A DNA stretch of 64,000 nt, from NCBI RefSeq assembly GCF_001425025.1, contig NZ_LMDE01000010.1, positions 516,212 to 580,211 of the forward strand. The letters are read 5' to 3'. The stretch's first letter is position 1, and each line of letters opens with the position of its first letter. A program made the translations under genes and the position numbers. Shown here piece by piece: positions 48,193-58,731 of this stretch. This DNA is from Nocardioides sp. Root122. GTDB taxonomy: Bacteria; Actinomycetota; Actinomycetes; Propionibacteriales; Nocardioidaceae. The notes below the pieces were generated by a model that saw only the letters and a program-made list of their open reading frames with translations, did not search any database and was not told the origin of the DNA.

Positions 48193-48222
48193 TTGCCTGC
48201 CTCGTCGCGACGTGACTAGATT
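48193..48222 (+). promoter_or_regulatory. Promoter of the mihF-gmk operon
   Basis: TTGCCT (48193-48198), 18-nt spacer, TAGATT (48217-48222): the best complete -35/-10 pair in the window. The 5' leader to the GTG at 48277 is about 48 nt and carries AAGGA. Confidence 0.6.
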
Positions 48223-48276
48223 GAGCCACCACCAGCCGGACCGTGACACACCCGAGACCCTGAGAAGGATCCCTTC

Positions 48277-48600
48277 GTGGCCTTGCCCCCTCTGACGCCC
48301 GAGCAGCGCCAGGCAGCCCTCGACAAGGCTGCGGCCTCCCGACGCGAGCGGGCAGAGGTGAAGAACCGGCTCAAGAACTCCGGCGGCTCCATCGTCGACG
48401 TGCTGCACGAGGGCCAGACCAACGAGGTCATCGGCAAGATGCGCGTCGTCGAGCTGCTCCAGTCGGTGCCCGGCCTGGGCCGGGTGCGCGCCCGCCAGGT
48501 GATGCAGCGCCTGGGCATCGCCGAGAGCCGTCGCGTGCGTGGCCTCGGCGTCAAGCAGGTCGCAGCGCTCGAGCGCGAGTTCGGCCCCGACGCCTCGTGA
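48277..48600 (+). CDS. mihF: Integration host factor, actinobacterial type
   Basis: 107 residues, a nucleoid-associated DNA-bending protein unrelated to proteobacterial IHF. Helix-two-turn-helix DNA-binding motif: [20 protein letters not shown], then [12 protein letters not shown]; basic helices at the start ([14 protein letters not shown]). It is essential in mycobacteria and usually precedes gmk, as here. GTG at 48277 with AAGGA upstream. Overlaps gmk by 4 nt. Confidence 0.95.
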   Translation: MALPPLTPEQRQAALDKAAASRRERAEVKNRLKNSGGSIVDVLHEGQTNEVIGKMRVVELLQSVPGLGRVRARQVMQRLGIAESRRVRGLGVKQVAALEREFGPDAS

Positions 48601-49202
48601 GCGGCTCTGGAGGGACCCACCCCCACCGCCGCTCCCGCCTGATCGTGCTCGCCGGCCCCACCGCGGTCGGCAAGGGCACGGTGGCTGCCGCGGTGCGCGA
48701 GACGCACCCCGAGGTGTGGATCTCCGTCTCGGCCACCACCCGTGCTCCCCGACCGGGCGAGGAGAACGGCGTCCACTACTGGTTCGTCTCCGACGAGGAG
48801 TTCGACGCGATGGTCGAGCGGGGTGACCTGCTCGAGTGGGCGGTGGTCCACAAGGCCGCGCGCTACGGCACTCCTCGCGGCCCGGTCGAGCTCGCCCTCG
48901 CCTCCGGCCACCCGGCGATGCTCGAGATCGACCTCCAGGGCGCGCGTCAGGTCCGCCAGACGATGCCCGAGGCGTTGTTCGTCTTCCTCAAGCCCCCGTC
49001 GTGGGAGGAGCTGGTCCGCCGCCTCGTCGGCCGCGGCACCGAGGGCGAGGCCGAGCGCGAGCGTCGTCTGGCCACCGCCCGCGAGGAGCTGGCCGCCGAG
49101 TCGGAGTTCGACGTGACCATCGTCAACCACGAAGTTCACGCTGCGGCTGACGAGTTGGTAACCTTGATGACGGTCCAGGGCGAAGACTCGTCGCTCGACT
49201 GA
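48597..49202 (+). CDS. gmk: Guanylate kinase
   Basis: 201 residues. It phosphorylates GMP to GDP. P-loop GPTAVGKGT (20-28), GMP-binding [13 protein letters not shown] and [12 protein letters not shown], and [12 protein letters not shown] are present. GTG overlaps the mihF stop. Confidence 0.96.
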   Translation: MSGSGGTHPHRRSRLIVLAGPTAVGKGTVAAAVRETHPEVWISVSATTRAPRPGEENGVHYWFVSDEEFDAMVERGDLLEWAVVHKAARYGTPRGPVELALASGHPAMLEIDLQGARQVRQTMPEALFVFLKPPSWEELVRRLVGRGTEGEAERERRLATAREELAAESEFDVTIVNHEVHAAADELVTLMTVQGEDSSLD

Positions 49203-49270
49203 GTCCGCCGGTTCCCGGCGTGCGCAGGACCCACCCGACCACCCCATCAAACGAAGCGAGGCACGCGACC

Positions 49271-49582
49271 GTGGCTTCTCCCACCATCGCCGCCGAGGGC
49301 GTCACCAACCCCTCCATCGACGACCTGCTCAGCAAGACCGACAGCAAGTACAAGCTGGTGCTCTACAGCGCCCAGCGTGCGCGCCAGATCAACGCCTACT
49401 ACTCCCAGCTCGGTGAGGGCCTCCTCGAGTACGTCGGCCCGCTGGTCGACACCCACGTGCAGGAGAAGCCCCTCTCGATCGCGCTCCGCGAGATCAACGA
49501 CGACCTCCTGACCTGCGAGGACATCGACCCCGCCGCCGAGGCCGCTGCCGCCGAGGCCGCTGCCGGCGACGCCACGGAGTGA
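49271..49582 (+). CDS. rpoZ: RNA polymerase omega subunit
   Basis: 103 residues. Assists assembly of RNA polymerase. [26 protein letters not shown] is the conserved region; RARQINAYY and the C-terminal Ala/Glu tail are usual in actinobacteria. GTG at 49271 begins [10 protein letters not shown]; the longer reading from 49220 has no conservation I recognise. Confidence 0.95.
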   Translation: MASPTIAAEGVTNPSIDDLLSKTDSKYKLVLYSAQRARQINAYYSQLGEGLLEYVGPLVDTHVQEKPLSIALREINDDLLTCEDIDPAAEAAAAEAAAGDATE

Positions 49583-49594
49583 CGCGAGCCTTCC

Positions 49595-50848
49595 ATGGTT
49601 GACAGGCGCCGCCCTGAGGAGGTTGCGCAGCAACCGTCTCGAAGGGTCGTCCTCGGGGTCTCCGGCGGGATCGCTGCCTACAAGGCCTGCGAGCTGCTGC
49701 GCCGGTTCTCCGAGTCGGGGCACGACGTCACGGTCGTGCCCACCGCCGCGGCGCTGCAGTTCATCGGCGCGCCGACCTGGGCGGCGCTGTCCGGCAAGCC
49801 GGTCTCCTCCGAGGTGTGGACCGACGTGCACGAGGTGCCGCACGTCCACATCGGCAAGAGCGCCGACGTGGTCGTGGTGGCCCCGGCCACCGCCGACGTG
49901 CTGGCCAAGGCCGCCCACGGCCTCGCCGACGACCTGCTCACCAACACGCTCCTCACCGCGCGCTGCCCGGTGGTGTTCGCGCCCGCGATGCACACCGAGA
50001 TGTGGGAGCACCCGGCCACCCAGGCCAACGTCGCGACGCTGCGCCAGCGCGGCGCGATCGTGATCGAGCCCGCCGAGGGCAGGCTGACCGGCGCCGACAC
50101 CGGCAAGGGCCGGCTGCCCGACCCGGCCGAGATCTTCGAGCTCGTCGTCGGCGTCCTCGACCGCGGTGCGGCGGGACACGACCTCGCCGGCCGCAAGGTG
50201 GTCGTCTCCGCCGGCGGCACCCGCGAGTACCTCGACCCGGTCCGGTTCCTCGGCAACCGGTCCTCGGGCCAGCAGGGCTACGCCCTCGCCCGCGCCGCCG
50301 CCGCGCGCGGCGCCGACGTCACGCTCGTCAGCGCCAACGTCTCGCTGCCCGACCCGGCCGGCGTGAGCGTCGTACGCGTCGAGACGACCGCGCAGCTGCG
50401 TGAGGCCGTCGTGGCAGCGATCGCGACCGCCGACGCCGTGGTGATGGCAGCGGCGCCCGCCGACTTCCGGCCCACCGCGGTGAGCGAGGCCAAGATCAAG
50501 AAGGCCGACGACGGCACCGCGCCGGCGATCGAGCTGGAGCAGAACCCCGACATCCTCGCCGAGATCTCGCACGACCGGGCCCGCGAGGGTGCCGTGGTCG
50601 TGGGGTTCGCGGCGGAGACCGGCGACGCGACCGGGTCGGTGCTCGACCTGGGGCGCGCCAAGCTGGCCCGGAAGGGCTGCGACCTGCTCGTCGTCAACGA
50701 CGTCAGCGGGGGAGCGGTCTTCGGCAGCAGCGACAACGAGGCGGTGATCCTCGGGGCGGACGGCGGCTCGGTCGAGGTGCCCCACGGGAGCAAGGCAGCG
50801 CTGTCCCACGTCATCTGGGACGAGGTCGTCCGACGATTCGTCGGCTGA
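49595..50848 (+). CDS. coaBC: Phosphopantothenoylcysteine decarboxylase / synthetase
   Basis: 417 residues. Two steps of coenzyme A synthesis. The CoaC flavoprotein half has VLGVSGGIAAYKACELLRRF, HIGKSADVVVVAPATAD and the APAMHTEMW loop; the CoaB half begins VVVSAGGTREYLDPVRFLGN and has MAAAPADFRP and NPDILAEI. The first 17 residues up to PSRR are encoded by a repeat and are not part of the domain. The next possible start inside the domain is less convincing, so ATG 49595 is kept. Confidence 0.94.
   Translation: MVDRRRPEEVAQQPSRRVVLGVSGGIAAYKACELLRRFSESGHDVTVVPTAAALQFIGAPTWAALSGKPVSSEVWTDVHEVPHVHIGKSADVVVVAPATADVLAKAAHGLADDLLTNTLLTARCPVVFAPAMHTEMWEHPATQANVATLRQRGAIVIEPAEGRLTGADTGKGRLPDPAEIFELVVGVLDRGAAGHDLAGRKVVVSAGGTREYLDPVRFLGNRSSGQQGYALARAAAARGADVTLVSANVSLPDPAGVSVVRVETTAQLREAVVAAIATADAVVMAAAPADFRPTAVSEAKIKKADDGTAPAIELEQNPDILAEISHDRAREGAVVVGFAAETGDATGSVLDLGRAKLARKGCDLLVVNDVSGGAVFGSSDNEAVILGADGGSVEVPHGSKAALSHVIWDEVVRRFVG
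49612..49645. repeat. Palindromic repeat inside the 5' end of coaBC
   Basis: GGTTGC-GCA-GCAACC (49621-49635) nested in CCCT (49612-49615) and AGGG (49642-49645). It encodes RPEEVAQQPSR of the CoaBC N-terminus. From memory, similar elements are scattered between genes in Nocardioides-type genomes. Confidence 0.55.
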
Positions 50849-50877
50849 GACATGCGTCCCGGATGCTGGTCAGCAGG

Positions 50878-50883
50878 TACGTT
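50878..50883 (+). promoter_or_regulatory. Possible -10 hexamer of metK
   Basis: TACGTT, about 37 nt upstream of the metK GTG. No SAM riboswitch is present in the 72-nt gap. Confidence 0.35.
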
Positions 50884-50920
50884 TTGACCGAACCGTTCCA
50901 CTGAAGAAGCGAGTGACGAC

Positions 50921-52123
50921 GTGGCTGGACGCCTCTTTACCTCTGAGTCCGTGACCGAGGGTCACCCGGACAAGATCGCCGACCGCATCAGCGACTCGGT
51001 CCTCGACCACCTCATGGCGGCGGACCCCGACAAGGCCAACCTGCGCGTGGCCGTCGAGACGCTGCTGACCACCGGCCTCGTCGTGGTGGCCGGTGAGGTC
51101 CGCACCGGTGCCTACGCCCCGGTCGCCGACATCGTCCGCAAGGCGATCCTCGACATCGGCTACGACTCCTCGGAGAAGGGCTTCGACGGCCACTCGTGCG
51201 GCGTCCAGGTCGCGATCGGCGCCCAGTCCTCCGACATCGCCGCCGGTGTGGACGCCGGTCACGAGTCCCGGGTCGGTGACTCCGACGACGAGCTCGACAA
51301 GCGCGGTGCCGGCGACCAGGGCCTGATGTTCGGCTACGCCTGCGACGACACCCCCGAGCTGATGCCGCTGCCGATCACCATCGCCCAGCGCCTCGCCCAG
51401 CGCCTGACCGAGGTCCGCAAGGACGGCACGCTCGCCTACCTCCGTCCGGACGGCAAGACCCAGGTCACCATCGAGTACGACGAGGACGACCGCCCCGTCC
51501 GCGTCGACACGGTCGTGCTGTCGACCCAGCACGACGCCGACGTCGAGCACGCCCGGCTCGAGGCCGACATCAAGCAGCACGTCATCGACCCCGTGCTGAG
51601 CTCCTTCACCATCCCCTCCGACGGCTACCGGATGCTGGTCAACCCGACCGGCACGTTCGTCATCGGCGGCCCGATGGGCGACGCCGGCCTCACCGGCCGC
51701 AAGATCATCGTCGACACCTACGGCGGCATGGCCCGCCACGGCGGCGGTGCGTTCTCCGGCAAGGACCCGTCCAAGGTCGACCGCTCCGCGGCCTACGCGA
51801 TGCGCTGGGTCGCCAAGAACGTCGTCGCGGCCGGCCTGGCCCGCCGCTGCGAGGCCCAGGTCGCCTATGCCATCGGCAAGGCCGCCCCCGTCGGCGTCTT
51901 CATCGAGACCTTCGGCACCGGTGTCGTGCCCGACGAGAGGATCCAGGAGGCCGTGCTCGAGGTCTTCGACCTGCGTCCGGCCGCCATCATCCGCGACCTC
52001 GACCTGCTGCGGCCGATCTACGCCCAGACGTCCGCCTACGGCCACTTCGGTCGCGAGCTGCCGGACTTCACCTGGGAGGCCACCGACCGCGCCGACAAGC
52101 TCAAGGCCGCCGCGGGCATCTGA
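50921..52123 (+). CDS. metK: S-adenosylmethionine synthetase
   Basis: 400 residues. It makes SAM from methionine and [20 protein letters not shown] at the start, [12 protein letters not shown] near 127, and the phosphate loop [25 protein letters not shown] near 268 are all standard. GTG at 50921 is the conserved start ([11 protein letters not shown]). Confidence 0.98.
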   Translation: MAGRLFTSESVTEGHPDKIADRISDSVLDHLMAADPDKANLRVAVETLLTTGLVVVAGEVRTGAYAPVADIVRKAILDIGYDSSEKGFDGHSCGVQVAIGAQSSDIAAGVDAGHESRVGDSDDELDKRGAGDQGLMFGYACDDTPELMPLPITIAQRLAQRLTEVRKDGTLAYLRPDGKTQVTIEYDEDDRPVRVDTVVLSTQHDADVEHARLEADIKQHVIDPVLSSFTIPSDGYRMLVNPTGTFVIGGPMGDAGLTGRKIIVDTYGGMARHGGGAFSGKDPSKVDRSAAYAMRWVAKNVVAAGLARRCEAQVAYAIGKAAPVGVFIETFGTGVVPDERIQEAVLEVFDLRPAAIIRDLDLLRPIYAQTSAYGHFGRELPDFTWEATDRADKLKAAAGI

Positions 52124-52226
52124 GCCCGGGCGGCGTACGCCCTGCCGGTCTTGTCAGGCTCTCACTGAAACGGCAAGGCGCGCCCGTCGAGCAGGGCGGT
52201 CGGTGCCCGCTGACACAATCGCCGCC

Positions 52227-54233
52227 ATGAGCGAGCACGAGGCCCCGGAAGCAGACATGCTCCCGGGGCTTCGTGCTGCCGTGGACGATGCGCGGGCCAA
52301 GGCCGCGGCGACCCGGCGGCGCAAGGCTGCCGCGTGGGAGCCGGCCGACACCGACCCCGTTGCGCGGGTGCTGGTCGACATCGCGCTCGCGCACCTCGAC
52401 CGGCCGTTCGACTACGCCGTGCCGCGGGCGATGGCCGACACCGCGGTGCCGGGTGCACGGGTCAAGGTGCGCTTCGCCGGCCAGGACGTCGACGGCTTCA
52501 TCGTCGAGCGCGGCGCCGAGACCGACCACACGGGCCGCCTGCAGCCGCTGCGGCGGGTGGTGAGCGCCGAACCGGTCCTGGCCCCGGAGGTCGTCCGGCT
52601 CAGCGAGACCCTCGCCCGGCGCTATGCCGGCGCCCGGTCGGACGTCCTCCGCCTCGCCGTCCCGCCGCGGCACGCGGCCGCCGAGAAGGAGGAGTCGCCG
52701 CCGGCGCCTTCCTTCGCCGGTGCGGCTCCGTCGGCGTGGGCGCACGTCGCCCACGCCGACGCCTTCCTGCGCCGGCTCGCGCAGGGCGACTCGCCCCGCG
52801 CCGTGTGGTCGGCCGCCCCCGCCGACGACTGGCCGACGATGGTCGCCGAGTCCGTGGCCGCGACCTACGCCGCGGGCCGCGGCGCGCTGGTGTGCGTCCC
52901 CGACCGCCGCGACGTGGCTCGGGTCGATGCGGCGCTGACCGCGGTGCTGGGGGAGGGCCACCACGTGTGCCTGACCGCCGACGGCGGCCCGGCCCGCCGC
53001 TACCGCGACTTCCTGGCCGTCTCCCGGGGCGCACGGCGGGTGGTCGTCGGCACCCGGTCGGCAGCCTTCGCTCCCGTCCACGACCTCGGTCTGGTCGCGT
53101 TGTGGGACGACGGCGACGACCTGCACGCGGAGCCGCGCGCGCCGTACCCCCACACCCGAGAGGTGCTCGTCGCGCGGGCCGAGCAGCAGGCCACCGCGGC
53201 GTTGTTCGGCGGATTCGCCCGCACGCCCGAGGCCCAGCAGCTCTTGGTGACCGGCTGGGCCCACGAGCTCGCGGTCCCGCGCGAGGTCCTGCGCCGACGC
53301 GTCCGCGTGGAGGCGGTGGCGGCCGAGGACCGATCGGTGGGCACCCGCGTGCCGCGCGCGGCCTACGACGCGATCCGCCGCGGCCTGGAGACCGGGCCCG
53401 TCCTGGTCCAGACCCCGCGTGCCGGCTATGCCGCCTCGCTCGCGTGCGACACGTGCCGGGCGCCGGCGCGCTGCACCGTGTGCACCGGCCCCCTCCTGGT
53501 CGGCGGCCCGGCCGAGCCGCCCCACTGCCGCTGGTGCGGCCACGTCGAGCGCGCCTGGGCGTGCCCGACCTGCGGTGGACGTGGGCTCCGCGCACCGGTG
53601 CGGGGTGAGGCCCGCACGGCCGAGGAGCTGGGCCGGATGTTCCCCGGCACCACGGTGCGCAGCTCGAGCGGGGAGCGGGTCGTCGACCGGGTGACCGCCC
53701 GCGCGGACATCGTCGTCGCGACCGTGGGCGCCGAGCCGGTCGCCGAGGGCGGCTACGCCGCGGTCGTCGTCCTCGACACGTGGCTGAGCCTGGCCCGCGA
53801 CGACCTGCGGGCGGCCGAGGAGGCGTTGCGACGCTGGCTCAACGCCGCTGCCCTGGTGCGGGTGGGCGGCCACGTCGTGGCAGTGGGCGACCCCGCCCAC
53901 CCCGCGTTGCAGGCGCTCGTGCGGTGGGACCCGGCCGGCTTCGCGGTCCGGGAGGCCGACGAGCGGGCCCAGGCCCACCTGCCGCCGGCTGCGCGGCTGG
54001 CGACGGTGACCGGCGATCTGGGTGCCATCGACGACGTGCTCCACCTGCTCGACCTCCCGGAGGGCGCCGAGGTGCTCGGCCCGGTCCCCGTCGACGACGA
54101 GCAGCGCGTGCTGTTCCGGGTGCCGTGGGCGCAGGGTGGTGCGCTGTCCCAGGCCCTCGGCGACCTCCAGCGCCTGCGGTCCGCCCGCAAGCTCGACCCG
54201 GTCCGGATCCAGGTCGATCCCCTCAGCATCTAG
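52227..54233 (+). CDS. priA: PriA-like primosomal protein N' without Walker A motif
   Basis: 668 residues. PriA restarts replication at stalled forks. The N-terminal 3'-DNA-binding domain ([21 protein letters not shown]) and the zinc region [13 protein letters not shown] and CRWCGH, CPTCGG (eight Cys) are clear. The helicase core is degenerate: there is no GxGKT Walker A, and the DEAH-type box is LWDDGDD. This is the usual actinobacterial form, thought to lack helicase activity. ATG at 52227 begins [14 protein letters not shown] 7 nt upstream may be its -10. Confidence 0.9.
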   Translation: MSEHEAPEADMLPGLRAAVDDARAKAAATRRRKAAAWEPADTDPVARVLVDIALAHLDRPFDYAVPRAMADTAVPGARVKVRFAGQDVDGFIVERGAETDHTGRLQPLRRVVSAEPVLAPEVVRLSETLARRYAGARSDVLRLAVPPRHAAAEKEESPPAPSFAGAAPSAWAHVAHADAFLRRLAQGDSPRAVWSAAPADDWPTMVAESVAATYAAGRGALVCVPDRRDVARVDAALTAVLGEGHHVCLTADGGPARRYRDFLAVSRGARRVVVGTRSAAFAPVHDLGLVALWDDGDDLHAEPRAPYPHTREVLVARAEQQATAALFGGFARTPEAQQLLVTGWAHELAVPREVLRRRVRVEAVAAEDRSVGTRVPRAAYDAIRRGLETGPVLVQTPRAGYAASLACDTCRAPARCTVCTGPLLVGGPAEPPHCRWCGHVERAWACPTCGGRGLRAPVRGEARTAEELGRMFPGTTVRSSSGERVVDRVTARADIVVATVGAEPVAEGGYAAVVVLDTWLSLARDDLRAAEEALRRWLNAAALVRVGGHVVAVGDPAHPALQALVRWDPAGFAVREADERAQAHLPPAARLATVTGDLGAIDDVLHLLDLPEGAEVLGPVPVDDEQRVLFRVPWAQGGALSQALGDLQRLRSARKLDPVRIQVDPLSI

Positions 54234-54264
54234 CCGGGGGTGCGCCCGGAAGGGGCAGCGTCCC

Positions 54265-54270
54265 TAGACT
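54265..54270 (+). promoter_or_regulatory. Putative -10 hexamer of the def operon
   Basis: TAGACT; the transcript would carry a leader of about 50 nt with a perfect hairpin CCAGGT-CCG-ACCTGG (54288-54302), ending 13 nt before the GAAGGAG ribosome site. Confidence 0.45.
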
Positions 54271-54326
54271 TGGGCGTTCCGTCCGCCCCAGGTCCGACCT
54301 GGTCCCGCCCAGGTTGAAGGAGATCC

Positions 54327-54872
54327 GTGGCCGTCCAGCCCATCCGCCTCTTCGGCGATCCCGTCCTGCGCCAGCGCGCCATCGAGGTCGACAGCTTCGA
54401 CAAGGAGCTCGAGCGGCTCGTCACCGACCTCACCGACACCATGCTCGCCGCCCCCGGCGCCGGGTTGGCGGCCCCCCAGATCGGGGTTGGCCTGCGGGTC
54501 TTCACCTGGAACGTCCAGGGCGAGGTCGGACACCTGGTCAACCCGTCGCTGGAGCTCTCCGACGAGACCCAGGACGGCGCCGAGGGCTGCCTCTCGCTCC
54601 CGGAGCTGACCTACGACTGCCTCCGGGCGTTGTCCGTCGTGGCGACCGGCTTCGACGTCCACGGCGAGCCGCTGCGCATCGAGGCCTCCGAGCTGCTCGC
54701 GCGCGCCATGCAGCACGAGACCGACCACCTCGACGGGATCCTCTTCATCGACAAGCTCGACACCGAGGCTCGCAAGGCCGCCATGAAGGAGATCCGCGAG
54801 TCCGACTGGTTCGGCCTGGAGAAGCCCACGGTGCGGGTCAGCCCGCACAGCACCTTCGGGCTGGGCCGCTGA
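54327..54872 (+). CDS. def: Peptide deformylase
   Basis: 181 residues. It removes the formyl group from new proteins. The three motifs are [18 protein letters not shown] (metal Cys) and QHETDHLDG (two His, catalytic Glu). GTG at 54327 with GAAGGAG upstream. Stop overlaps fmt by 1 nt, pairing removal and addition of formyl groups. Confidence 0.96.
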   Translation: MAVQPIRLFGDPVLRQRAIEVDSFDKELERLVTDLTDTMLAAPGAGLAAPQIGVGLRVFTWNVQGEVGHLVNPSLELSDETQDGAEGCLSLPELTYDCLRALSVVATGFDVHGEPLRIEASELLARAMQHETDHLDGILFIDKLDTEARKAAMKEIRESDWFGLEKPTVRVSPHSTFGLGR

Positions 54873-55810
54873 TGCGCCTCGTCTTCGCCGGCACCCCCGA
54901 GGTCGCCGTGCCGGCGCTCGAGGCCGTCGCCGCCAGCCGCCACGAGCTGGTCGGCGTCGTCACCCGGCCCGACGCCCCGAGCGGGCGCGGCCGCAAGCTC
55001 GTCGCGAGCCCGGTGGCGCAACGTGCCGACGAGCTCGGCGTACCAGTGCTGAAGCCCGAGCACCCGCGCGACCCCGACTTCCAGGCGGCCCTGTCGGACC
55101 TGCGCCCCGACGCCTGCCCGGTGGTGGCCTACGGCGCCCTCCTGCCGCAGTCCGCCCTCGACCTCGTGCCCCACGGGTGGATCAACCTGCACTTCTCGGT
55201 GCTGCCCGCGTGGCGGGGCGCCGCGCCCGTCCAGCACGCGTTGTGGGCCGGCGACGAGCTGACCGGGGCTACGACGTTCCGGATCATCAAGGAGCTCGAC
55301 GCGGGCCCGGTCTTCGGCGTGATGACCGAGCGGATCCGCCCCACCGACACCGCCGGCGACCTGCTCGCACGGCTCGCCGAGGGCGGCGCCGGCCTGCTGG
55401 TGCAGACCCTCGACGGCATCGAGGACGGCACGCTCGAGGCACGGGTGCAGCCCGAGGACGGAGTGTCGTTCGCTCCCAAGATCCTCGTCGACGACGCGCG
55501 GATCGACTGGACCCACCCGGCGGTCGCCGTGGACCGCCAGGTGCGGGCGTGCACCCCGGCGCCCGGCGCGTGGAGCACGTTCGAGGGCGAGCGGATCAAG
55601 ATCGGTCCGGTCACCGTCGTCACCGATCGCGCCCCCATCGCTCCCGGCGTCCTGGAGGTCACCAAGAACGCCGTCCTCGTCGGCACCGCCACCGCCCCGC
55701 TCCTGCTCGGCGAGGTCAAGGCCAACGGCCGGAAGCAGATGCCGGCGGCTGACTGGGCGCGCGGCGTACGCCTGGAGTCCGGCGTGCGCCTCGGTGACGA
55801 GGCGTCGTGA
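54872..55810 (+). CDS. fmt: Methionyl-tRNA formyltransferase
   Basis: 312 residues. It formylates initiator Met-tRNA with 10-formyl-[22 protein letters not shown], the catalytic Asn and His in [20 protein letters not shown], and Asp in ELDAGPVF are standard; a C-terminal OB-like domain follows. It overlaps the MmcQ-type gene by 4 nt. Confidence 0.96.
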   Translation: MRLVFAGTPEVAVPALEAVAASRHELVGVVTRPDAPSGRGRKLVASPVAQRADELGVPVLKPEHPRDPDFQAALSDLRPDACPVVAYGALLPQSALDLVPHGWINLHFSVLPAWRGAAPVQHALWAGDELTGATTFRIIKELDAGPVFGVMTERIRPTDTAGDLLARLAEGGAGLLVQTLDGIEDGTLEARVQPEDGVSFAPKILVDDARIDWTHPAVAVDRQVRACTPAPGAWSTFEGERIKIGPVTVVTDRAPIAPGVLEVTKNAVLVGTATAPLLLGEVKANGRKQMPAADWARGVRLESGVRLGDEAS

Positions 55811-56229
55811 GCGACCCGGACCGGCCGGCCAGCCCGGAGGACGTCGACGAGATCTGCGCCTCCCTCCCCGGCACCGAGCTCGGCACCTCGTGGGGTGACC
55901 GCCCCACGTGGAAGGTGCCGCGCGGCGACAAGGGCAAGGGGTTCGTGCTCTACCGGGCGCCGCACAAGACCGCCGTCGACCCGACGACGGGGGAGATGTA
56001 CGACGACCTGGTGGTGATCGTGACGCCGACCGAGGCCGACAAGCACGCGCTCGTCGAGGACGACGCCACGCCGTTCTTCACCATCGACCACTTCACGGGC
56101 TTCAACGCCGTGCTGGTCCGGCAGTCCCGGCTGGACGAGCTGAGCCGGCAGGAGCTCGTCGAGGTGATCACCGAGGCGTGGGCGGCCAAGGCCCCCAAGA
56201 AGCTGGTGCGGGAGCACTTCGGTGACTGA
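55807..56229 (+). CDS. MmcQ/YjbR family protein
   Basis: 140 residues, YjbR-like DNA-binding-type fold of unknown function. [26 protein letters not shown], and [18 protein letters not shown] are the family features. GTG at 55807 overlaps fmt. A second, divergent family member lies at 60402-60815; both share YDDLVVI/YDDVVVL, PFFT and the [13 protein letters not shown] end. Confidence 0.85.
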   Translation: MSDPDRPASPEDVDEICASLPGTELGTSWGDRPTWKVPRGDKGKGFVLYRAPHKTAVDPTTGEMYDDLVVIVTPTEADKHALVEDDATPFFTIDHFTGFNAVLVRQSRLDELSRQELVEVITEAWAAKAPKKLVREHFGD

Positions 56230-57544
56230 GCGCCGCCGTCCCGTGGACCGTCCCCGCCGCGCGGCCCTCGACGTCCTCACCGCGGTCCGGGTCGACGAGG
56301 CCTACGCCAACCTCGTGCTGCCCCAGGTGCTGCGCAAGCACCGCCTCGAGGGCCGCGACGCCGCGCTGGCCACGGAGCTCGCATCGGGAGTGATCCGGAT
56401 GCAGGGCCTCTACGACGTCGTGATCGACGCCTGCCTGACCAAGCCCCGCCTGCAGGCCGAGGTGCGCGACGTGCTGCGGCTCGGCGTGCACCAGCTGCTG
56501 TCCATGCGGGTCCCCGACCACGCAGCGATCTCGACGAGCGTCGACCTGGTGCGGGCGACGGTCGGCAGGGGACCGTCTGGCCTGGTCAACGCGGTGCTCC
56601 GCAAGGTCGCGACGCGCGACGTCGCGGGCTGGGTGGCGGAGGTGGCCCCGGAGCGCTCGGTCGACCTCCACGGCCACCTGGCGGTGGCGCACTCCCACCC
56701 CCGCTGGGTCGTCGACGCCCTCGCGGAGGCACTCGGCGACGAGGGTGACGAGCTCGAGGCACTGCTGGCCGCCGACAACGCGGCTCCCCGCGTGACGCTG
56801 GTGGCCAGGCCGGGGCTCGCCGAGGTCGAGGAGCTCGAGGCGGCGGGGGCGGTCCGCAGCGAGCGCTCGCCCTACGGTGCCGTGCTGCCCGGCGGGGACC
56901 CGTCCGGGATCGCCGCGGTGGCCGAGGGGCGGGCCGGGGTGCAGGACGAGGGCTCGCAGCTGGTCGCGCTGGCGATGGCCGACGCCGCCCTGGAGGGACG
57001 CGACCAACGCTGGCTCGACCTCTGTGCGGGGCCCGGGGGCAAGGCGGCCCTGCTGGCCGCGCTCGCGGCCCAGCGAGGGGCGCACCTGGTGGCCAACGAG
57101 CGACAGCCGCACCGGGCGGCCCTCGTGGCCTCCGCGCTGCGGGCCGTGCCGGCGAGCTCCGTCGACGTGGTGGCGGGCGACGGCACCCGACCGGCCTGGG
57201 TGCCGGGCACCTTCGACCGCGTGCTCGTCGACGCACCGTGCACCGGTCTCGGGGCCCTGCGCCGGCGTCCGGAGTCGCGCTGGCGGCGCAGCCCCGAGGA
57301 CGTGACCGTCCTCGTCGGCCTCCAGGAGGTGCTGCTCGACGTCGCGATCGACTCGGTGCGTCCCGGTGGCGTGGTCGTCTACGCCACCTGCTCACCGGTG
57401 CTCGCGGAGACCGCGGAGGTCGTCTCGGCGGTCCTCGCCCGGCGGGGCGACACCGACGAGGTCGAGCGCTTCCAGCTCTGGCCGCACCGCGAGGGCACGG
57501 ACGCGATGTTCGCCGCCACGCTGCGCAGACGGCCCCTCGCCTGA
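56222..57544 (+). CDS. rsmB: 16S rRNA (cytosine-967-C5)-methyltransferase
   Basis: 440 residues. An N-terminal NusB-like RNA-binding domain (about 1-140) and C-terminal Rossmann methyltransferase: WLDLCAGPGGKAALLAAL (SAM), VLVDAPCTGLGALRRRP (PCT motif) and VVYATCSPVLAE with the catalytic Cys. GTG at 56222 overlaps the preceding gene by 8 nt. Confidence 0.95.
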   Translation: MTERRRPVDRPRRAALDVLTAVRVDEAYANLVLPQVLRKHRLEGRDAALATELASGVIRMQGLYDVVIDACLTKPRLQAEVRDVLRLGVHQLLSMRVPDHAAISTSVDLVRATVGRGPSGLVNAVLRKVATRDVAGWVAEVAPERSVDLHGHLAVAHSHPRWVVDALAEALGDEGDELEALLAADNAAPRVTLVARPGLAEVEELEAAGAVRSERSPYGAVLPGGDPSGIAAVAEGRAGVQDEGSQLVALAMADAALEGRDQRWLDLCAGPGGKAALLAALAAQRGAHLVANERQPHRAALVASALRAVPASSVDVVAGDGTRPAWVPGTFDRVLVDAPCTGLGALRRRPESRWRRSPEDVTVLVGLQEVLLDVAIDSVRPGGVVVYATCSPVLAETAEVVSAVLARRGDTDEVERFQLWPHREGTDAMFAATLRRRPLA

Positions 57545-57691
57545 GGCCCCGACCCGGCCCCTCCGCCCGTAGGGGTACGAAGAATTGGTCATCTCCGTGT
57601 CACCTGTTCCCAACGTCGCCGCACCCGCGCATGATGGGTGCAGCACGGCGCACCGGAGGGGCGTGTCGTGCGACGGGGAGAGAGACGAAGC

Positions 57692-58672
57692 ATGCGGTTG
57701 CGGTCCACGCTCATGACGGTCGCTGCGGTTGCGCTCGTGTGCACCCTGCCGGTGGCGCCCGCCCAGGCCGACGGAGTCCAGACGCTCACCGGGCCTGCCA
57801 CCGGTGACGCCTCGGTCTACCTGACCTACGTCGACTGCACCGACCTCTTCGCCCCCGGCACGGCACCGGCGTCGCGGCTCAACCTCGGGCCCTTCGACGC
57901 GCCGATGGGACGACGCTCGCTCGGGCTGGTGCCCGGCGGCCCCGGCAGCGCGTCGGGACCGGTGGTGTTCTTCGACTCCCTCGCCTCCGCCGACCCGAGC
58001 TTCTCCGTCGCCTCGACCGGCGGCAGCACCGGGACGTCCTACGTCGTGGTGGTCACGCCCGACACGCCCCCAGGAGCGGCCTGGTTGGCCACGACGACGC
58101 TGTCCGTGCCCAGCGGGGGGTGGACCCAGGTGTCCCCGGCCCAGCTCGCCTACGACTGGACCCTCATCGACCTCGCCTCGCACGCAGCCCTCCAGCCGGG
58201 CGGCACCGCGACGACGGGCGAGTTCGCCGCGACCCACGGCGACGGCCAGGGGCTCGTGGTCACCGGCTTCGGGTGCAACGGCGGCGCCTTCAACCTCGAC
58301 GCCGTCTCCGGGGACGGCTCGACGTTCGACTTCGAGGGCGTGGCGCTGGACACGTCGGTGTCGGTCAGCCGGGAGCAGGCCGTCGCCGGGGAGTCCGTCA
58401 CGATCACCGGGCGCGTCACCGACCCCAACGCCCGTACGACCGGCGACCCGCTCGTCCTCGAGTCGCGCACCCCGGGTGGCGCCTGGCGTGCCGACGACGC
58501 CCCGGTCCTCGTCGGTCCCGACGGCGTCGCGCGCGTCGACGTACCCGTCACGGAGACCACCGAGTTCCGCTGGCACCGTCCCGAGAGCCAGTACGCCGAC
58601 GAGGGCTGGTCGGGCGCGGTCACCGTCACCGTCGCGGACGCCCTCGAGCCGGTCGCAGCCACGGAGAAGTAG
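57692..58672 (+). CDS. Secreted protein of unknown function
   Basis: 326 residues. Signal peptide about 1-28 ending APAQA. The middle (40-215) has two or three beta-rich stretches and a Cys pair (YVDCTDLF, GFGCNGG); residues 225-315 look like an Ig-like domain (VSVSREQAVAGESVTITGRV, PGGAWRADDAPVLVGPDGVA). I do not recognise the family. The ATG at 57692 is chosen because it starts the signal peptide. An extracellular role is the only inference. A weak CCCCT/AGGGG hairpin (57558-57575) lies upstream. Confidence 0.7.
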   Translation: MRLRSTLMTVAAVALVCTLPVAPAQADGVQTLTGPATGDASVYLTYVDCTDLFAPGTAPASRLNLGPFDAPMGRRSLGLVPGGPGSASGPVVFFDSLASADPSFSVASTGGSTGTSYVVVVTPDTPPGAAWLATTTLSVPSGGWTQVSPAQLAYDWTLIDLASHAALQPGGTATTGEFAATHGDGQGLVVTGFGCNGGAFNLDAVSGDGSTFDFEGVALDTSVSVSREQAVAGESVTITGRVTDPNARTTGDPLVLESRTPGGAWRADDAPVLVGPDGVARVDVPVTETTEFRWHRPESQYADEGWSGAVTVTVADALEPVAATEK

Positions 58673-58718
58673 CCCGCGCCCGGCGCCGGGGGCCTCGATA
58701 CGCCCCGTCGCGCCCGGC

Positions 58719-58724
58719 TAGGCT
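58719..58724 (+). promoter_or_regulatory. -10 hexamer of a leaderless promoter (primase gene)
   Basis: TAGGCT, 7 nt before the ATG at 58732. Confidence 0.55.
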
Positions 58725-58731
58725 CCCCGAC

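Noticed and set aside
50849..50920. SAM riboswitch upstream of metK
   Set aside because: The 72-nt gap is too short for the usual SAM-I/IV aptamers and lacks their core.
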